37,973 bases of DNA, from contig NZ_FCOB02000048.1 in assembly GCF_001545075.1 (NCBI RefSeq), positions 1-37,973 on the forward strand, given 5' to 3'. A program made the position numbers and the translations under genes. The notes beneath the pieces are model-generated. The model was not told the DNA's origin. It made no database searches and was given only the letters and a program-made list of their open reading frames with translations. This document shows, in pieces, positions 15,921 through 23,937 of the stretch (positions within the stretch are counted from its first letter, which is position 1; each line of letters starts with the position of its first letter). Source of the stretch: Caballeronia ptereochthonis. GTDB taxonomy: Bacteria; Pseudomonadota; Gammaproteobacteria; Burkholderiales; Burkholderiaceae.

Positions 15921-16784
15921 ATGAAGACAGCATGGTCCGGCGTTCGCATCGTGTCGATCGCGAGCTTAATCGCCGCGGCGATTGCGCCTTATGCCGTGCA
16001 GGCGGCGCAGCCCGACGACGATCCCGGCAAGAACGCGCGCTGGCTCGACTTCAAGGAAGGCACGTTCAAGGGCCGCACGATCGATCCGCACGGCGATGCG
16101 GTCATCAAGCTCGATGCACCCGCGCGCGCCGCCGACGCCGCCGTCGTGCCGATTGCGATCACCGCGCAGTTTCCACAAACGAACGCGCATTACATCAGGA
16201 AGGTCTATCTTTTCATCGACGAGAATCCCGAGCCCTATGCGGGCTCGTTCGAGTTCACGCCGGAGTCTGGACTCGCGACCATCGAGACGCGCGTGCGGGT
16301 GGAGGACTACACGTTCATGCGCGCGATCGCGGAGACCAACGACGGACATCTGTACAGCGCGATCCGCTTCGTGAAGGCGTCGGGCGGCTGTTCCGCACCC
16401 GCAGACAAGGACGACGACGTGGCCGAGCGCGCCGCCGGGCAAGTGCGCCTTCAGGCCGAAGGTCAGGCGATGACCGGCAAGCCCGAGCTCGCTCAGTTGA
16501 TGGTGCGCCACCCCAATCGAACGGGCATGGCCATGAACCAGATCACGCGCAACTATGCGACCGCGTACTTCATCCGCAAGGTCGAGGTGACATACGCCGG
16601 CAAGCCCGTGATGACCGCAAACGTCAACTTCTCGATCAGCGAGAACCCGAATTTCCGCTTCTACTTCGTGCCGCACGGAAGCGGCGAACTGAAGGCGCAT
16701 ATCGAGGACACGAAGAACAAGCGGTTCGACGGCGTGGTGGCGGTCGATGCGCAGCCCGGCGCGCAGACGTCGGCGATGAAATGA
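15921..16784 (+). CDS. Quinoprotein dehydrogenase-associated SoxYZ-like carrier
   Basis: This 287-residue periplasmic protein has a signal peptide (about 1-29, VQAA). It fuses a SoxY-like part and a SoxZ-like part in one chain. The first half contains the single conserved cysteine Cys157 in GGCSAPADKD, equivalent to the GGC carrier arm of SoxY that holds covalent sulfur intermediates. The second half has MVRHPNRTGMAMNQI and VTYAGKPVMTANVNFSISENPNF, typical of SoxZ-like beta-sandwiches. No Sox sulfur-oxidation enzymes are nearby. The carrier presumably shuttles a thiol-bound intermediate between the two metallo-beta-lactamase-fold proteins encoded on either side. A GGAGG site precedes the ATG, and the stop overlaps the next gene (ATGA, 16781). 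Confidence 0.9.
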   Translation: MKTAWSGVRIVSIASLIAAAIAPYAVQAAQPDDDPGKNARWLDFKEGTFKGRTIDPHGDAVIKLDAPARAADAAVVPIAITAQFPQTNAHYIRKVYLFIDENPEPYAGSFEFTPESGLATIETRVRVEDYTFMRAIAETNDGHLYSAIRFVKASGGCSAPADKDDDVAERAAGQVRLQAEGQAMTGKPELAQLMVRHPNRTGMAMNQITRNYATAYFIRKVEVTYAGKPVMTANVNFSISENPNFRFYFVPHGSGELKAHIEDTKNKRFDGVVAVDAQPGAQTSAMK

Positions 16785-17716
16785 CGCGGCGCCGCTTGCT
16801 AGCGTTCGTCTGCGTGCTGCTATTCGCGGTCAGCACTTTCGTCCATGCGGCGATGAGCGGCATGCCCGCGCCCGTCGCCATCGCGCCGGGCGTGTACGCG
16901 TTCATCGGTAATGGCGAAGCGGTAGCGCCCGCGAATCATGGCATCGTCGCGAATAACGGCTTTATCGTCGGGCCGGAAGGCGTGACGGTGATCGACACGG
17001 GGCCTTCGTATCGCTATGGCCGCGCGATGATCGAAGCGATCCGCAAGGTGACGCCATTGCCGGTGAAGCTCGTCATCATCACGCATCAGGCGCCCGAGTT
17101 CGTGTTCGGTGCGGCGGCCTTCCGCGACGACGACGTGCCGATCCTCGCGCACGCACGCACCGCGCAACTGATCCGCGAACGGTGCTCGATCTGTCTCGCG
17201 AACCTGCGCAAGACGCTCGGCGATGACGAAATGGCCGGCTCGCGCGTGACCGTACCCGACAAGACGGTGAATGGCACGACGGAGATGGAAAGCGGCGGAC
17301 GCAAGCTGCAACTGCTGCATTTCGGGCCCGCAAGCACGCCGGGCGATCTCGCTGTGCTCGACACGCAAAGCGGCGTGCTCTTCGCGGGCGGCCTCGTCTC
17401 GAACGGACGCATCCCCGAGTTGCGCAACGAGCAGATTCCCGGCTGGCTCGCCGCGCTGGAAAACCTGCATGCGCTCGACCTCAAGACTGTGGTGCCCGGG
17501 TTCGGCGCGCCTTTGCGCGGCAACGACGACATCATGCAGACGGGCGTGTATCTGCGCGATCTCGATGCGTCGGTGAAGCGCGCCTACAAGAACGGCGTCG
17601 GCCTGACCGAGGCGATGCATACGGTGCAGGTGCCGGCGTTTCGCAGCTACAAGCTTTACGCGATCGCGCAGCCGCAGAACGTGCAGCGCATCTACCTTCA
17701 ACTGGAAAAGCAGTAG
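16781..17716 (+). CDS. Quinoprotein relay metallohydrolase-like protein 1, metal ligands lost
   Basis: This 311-residue secreted protein (signal peptide about 1-23, VHA) is a paralogue of the gene at 14960. The two align through VAPANHGIVANNGFIVG, VIDTGPSYRYGR, AAAFRDDDVP and VVPGFGAPL. The zinc ligands of the sister are replaced: HxHxDH reads His102-Gln-Ala104-Pro-Glu106-Phe107, the third His is Ser/Ala (FGPASTPGDL), the bridging Asp is Gly204 (FAGGL), and the last His is Phe241 (VPGFGAP). Only the first His remains. It also has a CSIC pair (Cys135, Cys138) absent from the sister. The frame is open and well conserved in style, so it looks like a functional pseudo-enzyme or binding protein rather than a decaying gene. 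Confidence 0.87.
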   Translation: MTRRRLLAFVCVLLFAVSTFVHAAMSGMPAPVAIAPGVYAFIGNGEAVAPANHGIVANNGFIVGPEGVTVIDTGPSYRYGRAMIEAIRKVTPLPVKLVIITHQAPEFVFGAAAFRDDDVPILAHARTAQLIRERCSICLANLRKTLGDDEMAGSRVTVPDKTVNGTTEMESGGRKLQLLHFGPASTPGDLAVLDTQSGVLFAGGLVSNGRIPELRNEQIPGWLAALENLHALDLKTVVPGFGAPLRGNDDIMQTGVYLRDLDASVKRAYKNGVGLTEAMHTVQVPAFRSYKLYAIAQPQNVQRIYLQLEKQ

Positions 17717-17766
17717 CGCATGCCGCATGTTCCCTTCACGCCATACGACCACCAGGAGACACGACG

Positions 17767-18075
17767 ATGGCCCAGCTCGTAGCGCTATACAAGAACCCAA
17801 CCGACACGAAGGCATTCGACGATTACTACGCCTCCACCCATGCGCCGCTCGCGAAGACGCTGCCCGGGCTGCGGCGCTATGAGATCAGCAAGGGGCCGGT
17901 GGTCTCCGCATCGGGCGATTCGCCGTATCACCTCGTCGCGCTCCTGCAATTCGATTCGCTCGAAGCGATCAAGACCGCGCTCGGTTCGCCCGAAGGTCAA
18001 AAGACCGCCGCGGATCTCGCCAACTTCGCGCAGGCGGGCGTCGAGCTGCTGATGTTCGATACCAAGGAAGCCTGA
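17767..18075 (+). CDS. EthD-family small protein
   Basis: This 102-residue single-domain ferredoxin-like (dimeric alpha/beta barrel) protein of the EthD family opens with QLVALYKNPTDTKAFDDYYASTHAPLAKTLPGLRRYEIS and has the later LVALLQFDSLEAI. EthD proteins accompany oxidations and some act as small oxygenases or accessory factors; the substrate here is unknown. It has no signal peptide. It lies 50 bp after the relay cassette with its own GGAG site and ends in front of a strong terminator, so it is probably the last gene of that operon. Confidence 0.88.
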   Translation: MAQLVALYKNPTDTKAFDDYYASTHAPLAKTLPGLRRYEISKGPVVSASGDSPYHLVALLQFDSLEAIKTALGSPEGQKTAADLANFAQAGVELLMFDTKEA

Positions 18076-18088
18076 CCGCCATCCTCGC

Positions 18089-18130
18089 CTTCGAGGACGC
18101 GTGCGCGTCCTCGAAGCGCCTCTTCGTTTC
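18089..18130 (+). terminator. Intrinsic terminator after the relay/EthD operon
   Basis: Perfect 12-bp arms CTTCGAGGACGC (18089-18100) and GCGTCCTCGAAG (18105-18116) surround a GTGC loop, followed by T/C-rich sequence. It lies 13 bases after the EthD stop and separates that operon from the TetR gene. Confidence 0.75.
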
Positions 18131-18192
18131 CCTCGCGCGCCAAGACCCGTATCCCGGAATGGGGATGCCGTGCGGTTTTGTATCCATCGATA

Positions 18193-18232
18193 TATAATCC
18201 GTTCTGTATCAACCGATATAAAAATCGGTTGA
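18193..18232 (+). promoter_or_regulatory. tetR promoter region with operator-like inverted repeat
   Basis: A TATAAT box lies at 18193-18198. The inverted repeat TCAACCGAT (18209-18217) and ATCGGTTGA (18224-18232) has 9-bp perfect arms and a 6-base A/T spacer. It sits between the -10-like box and the regulator start at 18255, the usual place for TetR autorepression. A half-related site CCATCGATAT lies just upstream. No clear -35 box was found. Confidence 0.6.
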
Positions 18233-18254
18233 ATGATTCGATGGAGCGATAGTC

Positions 18255-18869
18255 ATGGCGCGACCGCGCAATTTCGATGAAGACAGCGTGCTCGATGCCG
18301 TTGCCGACGCGTTCTGGACGCACGGCTACGACGGCGTTTCCACGCGCGATCTGGTGCAGTACACGGGCCTCACGCAACCGAGCCTCTACAATGCGTTCGG
18401 CGACAAGCGCGCGCTCTTTCTGCGCGCGCTCGACCACTATCTCGAGCACACCTTGCGCGAGCGCATCCAGCGGCTCGAGTCGTCGCTGACGCCATCGCGC
18501 GCCATTACCGCGTTCTTCCGTGAGATTGTGGAGCGTTCGCTGTCGGACGAGCATCGGCGCGGCTGCATGCTCGTGAATGCGGCGCTCGGGGCATCGCCCG
18601 AGGATGAGGCGTTTCGCGAACTCATCGCCGAGGAAATGTCGTTGATCCGCGCGTTCTTCGAGCGCTGCATGAAAGCGGGTCTGAAAAGCGGCGACATCGA
18701 CCGTGTGATGTCCGCCGACGCTGCCGCAACCAGTCTGCTTGCCGTGCTGCTGGGCGTGCGCGTGCTGGCGCGCGTCGATCCGAAACCCGCGCTGCTGAAC
18801 GGCGCCGTTGCGCCGACTCTGGCCATGCTGAAGCTGCCGCCATTGGGTCTGTCTTCAGGCAAGCGCTGA
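18255..18869 (+). CDS. TetR/AcrR-family transcriptional regulator
   Basis: This 204-residue repressor has an N-terminal TetR DNA-binding domain: MARPRNFDEDSVLDAVADAF, then the recognition part VSTRDLVQYTGLTQPSLYNAFGDKRALFLRAL (about residues 29-60). The C-terminal half is a helical ligand domain with a CMLVNAALG stretch typical of this regulator branch. The ligand is unknown. It lies 69 bp before an MFS transporter gene on the same strand, so it probably controls itself and that transporter through the inverted repeat upstream. The transporter now carries a stop codon, which would leave the regulator without its apparent target. Confidence 0.92.
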   Translation: MARPRNFDEDSVLDAVADAFWTHGYDGVSTRDLVQYTGLTQPSLYNAFGDKRALFLRALDHYLEHTLRERIQRLESSLTPSRAITAFFREIVERSLSDEHRRGCMLVNAALGASPEDEAFRELIAEEMSLIRAFFERCMKAGLKSGDIDRVMSADAAATSLLAVLLGVRVLARVDPKPALLNGAVAPTLAMLKLPPLGLSSGKR

Positions 18870-18938
18870 GCCTCACCCCTTTTATGTAACGTTGTCCGGT
18901 CGCGTGCAGCGGCACCCGGCCGGCGTGGAGCCGTTGTC

Positions 18939-20168
18939 ATGTCAGACCAAGCCATATCGGCCGTGCGAGCCGACCAGAACCCTTCGCTCGATGCTCGCAC
19001 GTTGTTCGCCATGCTCGCCGGCTTTTGCGCGAGCCTCGTCGCGATCGGGCTCGCGCGCTTCGCTTACACGCCGCTCATTCCGCCGCTCATCGAAGCACAG
19101 TGGTTCACGTCGTCGCAAGCGGTCACACTCGGCGCCGCGAATTTCGCGGGCTATTTCGCGGGCGCGCTCTTCGGCCGCTCGATTGCGAACGCGCTCACGA
19201 ACCGTCACGCGCTACGCCTGCTGATGGCGATCGCAACGGTGGCGTTCTTCGCCTGCGCCTTCCCGCTGTCGATCTCGTGGTTCTTCGCGTGGCGCTTTCT
19301 CTCGGGACTCTCCGGCGGCGCGATCATGGTGCTCGTCGCGACGACGATCCTGCCGCATATTCCGCCCGCGCGGCGCGGCTTTGCGAGCGGGATGATCTTC
19401 ATCGGCCTGGGCTTTGGAATCGCGGCATCGGGCACGCTGATTCCGAAGCTGTTGCATCACGGTTTGCACGACACGTGGATGGGTCTCGGCGTGTTCTCGC
19501 TCGTGCTCACCGCGATTGCCTGGTTCGGCTGGCCTGCATCGAATCCGCCCGCAGTCGCAGCCCAAGGCGAGACGAAGCATGCCGGCCGGCACGGCGGCGC
19601 GCCGCTGCGGCTTCTGTAGGCGCAGTACGCGGCAAATGCGCTCGGCCTCGTGCCCGTGATGGTTCTGCTCGTGGACTGCATCGCGCGCGGTTATGGCCGC
19701 GGCGCGCAAGTGGGCGCGAGCTATTGGGTGCTGTACGGCGTCGCGGCGATTTTCGGGCCGCTCATCTGCGGCAATGCCGGAGATCGCATCGGCTTCGGCA
19801 TGGCGTATCGCTTCGCGCTTCTGCTGCAGGCGTGTGCCGTAGCATTGCTGGCCCTGTCGGCGAATCCTTATGCGATCGGCGTGGCGACCATCGCACTCGG
19901 TCTCTCGACGACCGGCATCGTGCCGCTTGCACTTGGCCGCGTGCATGAACTCCTCCCTCATGATCACACCGAGCAGCGTGCGGCGTGGAGCCGGGCGACT
20001 TCGGCTTTCGCCCTGTGCCAGGTGCTTGCGGGATATGGCTACTCGTTCCTTTTCTCGCACACGCATAACAACTATGCGTTGATCTTCGCATGCGGCGCAT
20101 TTGCGCTTGCTTTCGCATTCCTTGCGGATCTCGTCGTGAACCGCAAGCGCGCAAGCATAGAGGCCTAA
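18939..20168 (+). pseudogene. YbfB/YjiJ-family MFS transporter interrupted by an in-frame amber codon
   Basis: An MFS exporter of about 409 codons is split by TAG at 19617-19619. The first part (226 codons) has six hydrophobic segments, from LFAMLAGFCASLVAIGLARFAYTPLIPPLI onwards, and ends APLRLL. After the stop, the same frame continues without a shift as AQYAANALGLVPVMVLLVDC, GASYWVLYGVAAIFGP and further membrane helices to 20168. The break falls where helix 7 begins. A single change such as TGG to TAG would explain it. A methionine at 19650 could restart translation of the second half. A sequencing error or suppressed stop cannot be ruled out. The 3' end overlaps the convergent gene at 20165. 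Confidence 0.8.
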
Positions 20169-20908
20169 TCGATGCGGCCGGAGGACGAATCCCCCGATTC
20201 GGCCTTCGGATCCGCGACGCTCAAATCCTCACGCCGGTGGTTGATCGCAATAAACGCGCTCATCAGCACGAGGAAAGCGACAACGAGCATCGCGGCATTG
20301 ATGAACACGCGCTCATACCCCAGCTCCGCGACGTTGATGAACGGATAGGGATAGAAATCGGAGAGCCTTCCACGCCATAGCGTGACGACGAGATAGGAAA
20401 GCGGATAGACGAGCCACAATGCGCACCTTCGCAACGACAAATGAAAGCGCGGCACGAACAAGAACCAGTACAAGGCCGCGAGCGCAGGCACGACCGTATG
20501 CAACGACTCGTTGACGAGCGCGCGATACCCCGACGGCGTCCACAGATATCGCAGCAACGCGTTATACGCGATCCCCACGAACACGATATACACGACCACC
20601 GCGGTCACCACGGTCGGTTTGCGAAAGAACCGCGCGATCGGCATTTGCGCGCGCGTTGCGACGCACGTGAAGCAAAACGCGGTAAGCAGCACGGTCAGAT
20701 TCGTCAGATAGCTGCTCATGCGAGCAAGCCCGTCGACGACAGTGAGTCCGCGATCGAGCGAGCGCGCGATGGTGATATCGGTCTGTGCGGCGAATGCGAG
20801 CCACCCGATCATCGCGATGGCCGCCGCCACCGCGAGCGACGCAGTGCTGGGTGTGTGTAGCGGCAACTCGGGCTCATGCCGCGGGGCGTGGCGAGGTGGG
20901 ATGGACAT
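20165..20908 (-). CDS. Pr6Pr-family integral membrane protein
   Basis: This 247-residue protein has about six or seven hydrophobic segments, for example SLAVAAAIAMIGWLAFA, YLTNLTVLLTAFCFTCV, VVTAVVVYIVFVGIAYN, VVPALAALYWFLFV and VFINAAMLVVAFLVLM. The pattern FSYLTNLT-like segment, a conserved His in ESLHTVVPALA and YPYPFINVAELG are typical of Pr6Pr/FAR-17a-like membrane proteins. Their biochemical role is not established. It converges on the broken MFS gene with a 4-base overlap and appears to be a single-gene unit. Confidence 0.8.
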   Translation of the reverse strand: MSIPPRHAPRHEPELPLHTPSTASLAVAAAIAMIGWLAFAAQTDITIARSLDRGLTVVDGLARMSSYLTNLTVLLTAFCFTCVATRAQMPIARFFRKPTVVTAVVVYIVFVGIAYNALLRYLWTPSGYRALVNESLHTVVPALAALYWFLFVPRFHLSLRRCALWLVYPLSYLVVTLWRGRLSDFYPYPFINVAELGYERVFINAAMLVVAFLVLMSAFIAINHRREDLSVADPKAESGDSSSGRID

Positions 20909-20968
20909 GAAGTCATTTTACGTCGATGTTCCGACGAGTCGTTCGCACCGCATCACAGTCTCGACACG

Positions 20969-20997
20969 AAAGCGCCCGCAGCGAAGCGGGCGCTTTT
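20969..20997. terminator. Hairpin terminator between the Pr6Pr and MFS symporter genes
   Basis: Arms GCGCCCGC (20972-20979) and GCGGGCGC (20986-20993), flanked by AAA and TTTT, form an 11-bp stem. It lies just beyond the stop of the minus-strand MFS gene (21014). The T-run is better on the plus strand, so it may work in both directions. Confidence 0.65.
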
Positions 20998-21013
20998 ACC
21001 TCTGATGACTACA

Positions 21014-22318
21014 TCAACGATCCGCGAGCTTGCCCGAAATGGCCCGCACCGCGACCGCGCCGACGATCATGAACGCCGCGACGGCATAGAGCCCGATGCT
21101 GTTGTTGTGCGTCGTGACGTTCAGCCAGCCGACCATATAAGGCGACACGAAGCCCGCGAGGTTGCCGACGCAGTTGATTCCCGCGATCCCCGCCGCCGCG
21201 GACGTGCCCGCGAGAAACGCCGCGGGAATGCCCCAGAACAGCGACAGCGCGGAGAGAATGCCGGCGGCCGCCACGCTCAACGCCGCCACCGCGAGAACCG
21301 GCTGATGACCCACGTAACCGCTCGCCGCAAAGCCGATGGCACCGATCACGAGCGCGACCGAGAAATGCATGCGGCGCGAGCGGAACCTGTCGGCGCTCAT
21401 GCCGGTCAGGATGATCGCCGGAATCGCGACGAGATAAGGAATCGCCGAGAGCCAGCCGATCAGTTCGACATTGGTGAGGCCGCTGTCCTTGATGATCGAC
21501 GGCAGCCAGAAGCTGATGCCATACAGGCCGATGATCTGGCAGAAGTACACGCCACACAGCTTCCATATGTTGACATCGGAAAGGAACGCGCGCGCGTTGT
21601 GATGCGCGGTCTTATCCGCTTCCTCGCGCTCGACCGCATGCGTGACGAGACGCTTCTCGTCGTCGGTGAGCCACTTCGCCTGACCGGGCTTGTCGACCAT
21701 GAGCCACAACACCATGAAGCCGACTATGAGCGCCGGAATCGCCTCGATCAGGAAGAGCCATTGCCACGCGGCCATGAAGGTCGAATGCTTGAACGCGGCG
21801 AGAATCGATCCCGAGAGCGGACCGCCGACGATACCCGCAAGCGGGATCGCGATGTAATACACGCCGAATGCGAAGCCGCGCTTCCTGGCCGGGAACCAGT
21901 ACGTGAGATAGAGCATGATCCCGGGCGAGAAGCCGGCTTCGGCAACACCCAAAAGAAAGCGCACGGCATAGAACTGCAACGGCGTCTTCACGACGAGCGT
22001 GAGCGCCGAAATGATCGCCCAGGTAATCATGATGCGCGCAATCCAGCGCCTCGCGCCCACGCGATGGAGGATCAGGTTGCTGGGCACCTCGAAGATGAAA
22101 TAGCCGATGAAGAAGATGCCCGCGCCCAGGCCGTAGATTGCATCGGAAAAGCCGAGGTCCGACAGCATCTGCAACTTGGCGAAGCCGACATTCACGCGAT
22201 CCAGATAGTTGCAGAGATAGCAGAGCACGATGAATGGCATGATGCGCCACGTGATCTTGCGGTAGACGTCCGTCGTGCCGGACTGTGCGACGCCTAGCGT
22301 TTCGCTGATTTGGTTCAT
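21014..22318 (-). CDS. MFS transporter, anion:cation symporter family
   Basis: This 434-residue inner-membrane permease has 12 predicted hydrophobic segments. The family opening is WRIMPFIVLCYLCNYLDRVNVGFAKL, with the later GVAEAGFSPGIMLYLTYWFPARKRG, of the type seen in tartrate, phthalate and glucarate (ACS) transporters that import organic acids with a cation. It is the second gene after the SAF-domain dehydrogenase on the minus strand, 95 bp downstream, so the two probably import and process one organic acid. A hairpin (22359-22388) lies in the gap between them. The divergent LysR at 23938 is the likely regulator. The substrate cannot be named from sequence. Confidence 0.9.
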   Translation of the reverse strand: MNQISETLGVAQSGTTDVYRKITWRIMPFIVLCYLCNYLDRVNVGFAKLQMLSDLGFSDAIYGLGAGIFFIGYFIFEVPSNLILHRVGARRWIARIMITWAIISALTLVVKTPLQFYAVRFLLGVAEAGFSPGIMLYLTYWFPARKRGFAFGVYYIAIPLAGIVGGPLSGSILAAFKHSTFMAAWQWLFLIEAIPALIVGFMVLWLMVDKPGQAKWLTDDEKRLVTHAVEREEADKTAHHNARAFLSDVNIWKLCGVYFCQIIGLYGISFWLPSIIKDSGLTNVELIGWLSAIPYLVAIPAIILTGMSADRFRSRRMHFSVALVIGAIGFAASGYVGHQPVLAVAALSVAAAGILSALSLFWGIPAAFLAGTSAAAGIAGINCVGNLAGFVSPYMVGWLNVTTHNNSIGLYAVAAFMIVGAVAVRAISGKLADR

Positions 22319-22358
22319 GTCTCCTCCGTCGCCCTTTATCGGGCGTTGAGAGTGCGAA

Positions 22359-22388
22359 GCGCCCGGGCCATCGAATGGGCCGGGGCGC
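22359..22388 (-). other. Imperfect hairpin between the dehydrogenase and MFS genes
   Basis: GCGCCCGGGCCAT pairs imperfectly with ATGGGCCGGGGCGC around a short loop. It may moderate readthrough into the transporter gene. There is no T-tract. Confidence 0.4.
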
Positions 22389-22413
22389 GCGAGAAATGGA
22401 AGTCAGTGCATGT

Positions 22414-23793
22414 TCAACTGGCGAGCTTTTGCGCGGGCAGTTCCAGCTTCATCTCGGCACGAAAGATGTCTTCCATCTCGCGGCGCACGCGCACGGACTC
22501 CTTGCTCGCATCGAATGCGACATCGCTCCAGCGCACGGGTTGTCCCGCTGCGACCGGCCTTTGCAGCACGACGTTATGCGCGAGACCGATGGGCAAGGCG
22601 CCCTGAATCAGCGAATCGGCGGCGGGCATGAGCTTGCCGTACACGGTGTGGCCGCCTTCGCCGTCGAGTCGCTCGCCCGCGCGCAGATCGCGCTTGGCGG
22701 TGGCCGCGACATCGCCATGAAAGCCCGAGGTCGCGCCGGTCGCCTCGCCGCGCACCGCGATGCTCGCGATCGATTGCCCGAGTTCGAGGCCGATCAGGTG
22801 ATAGGGCTTGTACATCGCGGCGAAGCGTCCCGTGCTGTCGGTCTTGAGACCATACTGGCTGAAGCAGTCGCGCACGTAATCGGTGGGCGCTTCGAAGACG
22901 ACGTACACACCCCAGCGCAGATCGCGGAACACGGGCCGCCCGTCGCGTTCGAGCGAGGACACCACTTCCACGCTGCCGCGATGCGGCAGGATGCCGCCGT
23001 CCGATGCGGGACGCAGCAAGGTCGGCAGATCGTCGACGCCGCATGCGGGAAACGCGAGGCCATCGGCGGGCGGGCGCAGGTCGCATGCGTTGGACACGGC
23101 CGCCATTTCGAGCGCGGACTTCGTGCCGTCGAGGAACGAGTTGAACATCTGGGCATTGAAGTCGCCGGAACCGACCTGTTCCTCGGTGAAGCCGTAGTAG
23201 CCCCAGACCGTGTCGGGCGTCGACTGATGATAGACGGGCAGATACTTCGTGCCCTTGCCCGCGCAGATCACGTCGAAGCCGATGGTGCGCGCCCAGTCGA
23301 CGAGTTCGGCGATGAGCGCGGGCTGATCGCCCGAAGCCATCGAATAGACGATGCCGGCTTCCTCCGCGCGTCGCGCGAGCAGGGGGCCGGCGAGCACGTC
23401 GGCTTCGACGTTGACCATCACGATGTGCTTGCGATGCTTGCAGCACAGGAGCGCATGATGAATGCCGGCGGCGGGGCTGCCTGTCGCGTCGATGACGATA
23501 TCGACGTGATCGCTTGCGATCATCGCGTCGGCGTCGTCAGTGATGAAGGTCGAGCCGGTGGCGATCGCCTCGCTCCACGAACGCGCCGAATAGCGCGCTT
23601 CTTCCCAGCCCACGCGCTTGAGGGAGGCACGGGCACGGTCAGGCGAGAGATCGGCGACGCCGACGAGATGAATGCCGGGCGTGCGCGGCGCCTGCGAGAG
23701 ATACATGGAGCCGAATTTCCCTGCGCCGATCAGGCCGACCTTGATCGGCTTGCCTTCCTGTGCACGGGCCTTGAGTTTCGCGATGAGCGACAT
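22414..23793 (-). CDS. NAD(P)-binding homoserine-dehydrogenase-like protein with SAF domain
   Basis: This 459-residue cytoplasmic protein has a Rossmann fold near the N-terminus (VGLIGAGKFGSMYL, residues 19-32), VVIDATGSPAAGIHHALL-type sequence, HIVMVNVEADVLAGPLL and GIVYSMASGDQPALI. The C-terminal part (about 380-445) reads as an SAF domain (LRAGERLDGEGGHTVYGKL, IGLAHNVVLQRPVAAGQPV). Such proteins are annotated as homoserine-dehydrogenase-like or Gfo/Idh/MocA-like oxidoreductases, and the true substrate is usually unknown. The start at 23793 follows AGGAGAC. It is transcribed with the MFS symporter and divergently from a LysR gene, the layout of a small inducible catabolic operon. Confidence 0.82.
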   Translation of the reverse strand: MSLIAKLKARAQEGKPIKVGLIGAGKFGSMYLSQAPRTPGIHLVGVADLSPDRARASLKRVGWEEARYSARSWSEAIATGSTFITDDADAMIASDHVDIVIDATGSPAAGIHHALLCCKHRKHIVMVNVEADVLAGPLLARRAEEAGIVYSMASGDQPALIAELVDWARTIGFDVICAGKGTKYLPVYHQSTPDTVWGYYGFTEEQVGSGDFNAQMFNSFLDGTKSALEMAAVSNACDLRPPADGLAFPACGVDDLPTLLRPASDGGILPHRGSVEVVSSLERDGRPVFRDLRWGVYVVFEAPTDYVRDCFSQYGLKTDSTGRFAAMYKPYHLIGLELGQSIASIAVRGEATGATSGFHGDVAATAKRDLRAGERLDGEGGHTVYGKLMPAADSLIQGALPIGLAHNVVLQRPVAAGQPVRWSDVAFDASKESVRVRREMEDIFRAEMKLELPAQKLAS

Positions 23794-23890
23794 GCTGTGA
23801 GTCTCCTGATTTTCAGCGGTTGTTATGAGGAATGGGGGCGCTGTGTTCTCCGCGTTTGCAGAGTTCAGAAAAAAGATAGCAGCCAGTTTC

Positions 23891-23908
23891 TTGCAATAGA
23901 ATGGGCAA
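23891..23908. promoter_or_regulatory. Candidate LysR binding site (TTGC-N10-GCAA)
   Basis: A dyad TTGC-N10-GCAA with the T-N-A character of LysR boxes lies in the 144-bp divergent gap between the SAF-domain gene and the LysR gene, 30 bases before the LysR start. It is the only clear dyad there and fits autoregulation plus control of the divergent operon. Confidence 0.4.
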
Positions 23909-23937
23909 TTCGGCAAACGCCCTGTGCAAAATTCCCC

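Noticed and set aside
14960..17716. Sox sulfur-oxidation operon
   Set aside because: Only a SoxYZ-like fused carrier and SoxH-related folds are present; SoxA, SoxX, SoxB and SoxCD are absent. The context is PQQ methanol oxidation.
21014..22318. Formaldehyde or methanol uptake role for the MFS symporter
   Set aside because: The family transports organic anions, and the gene is paired with an SAF-domain dehydrogenase and its own LysR, away from the C1 operons.
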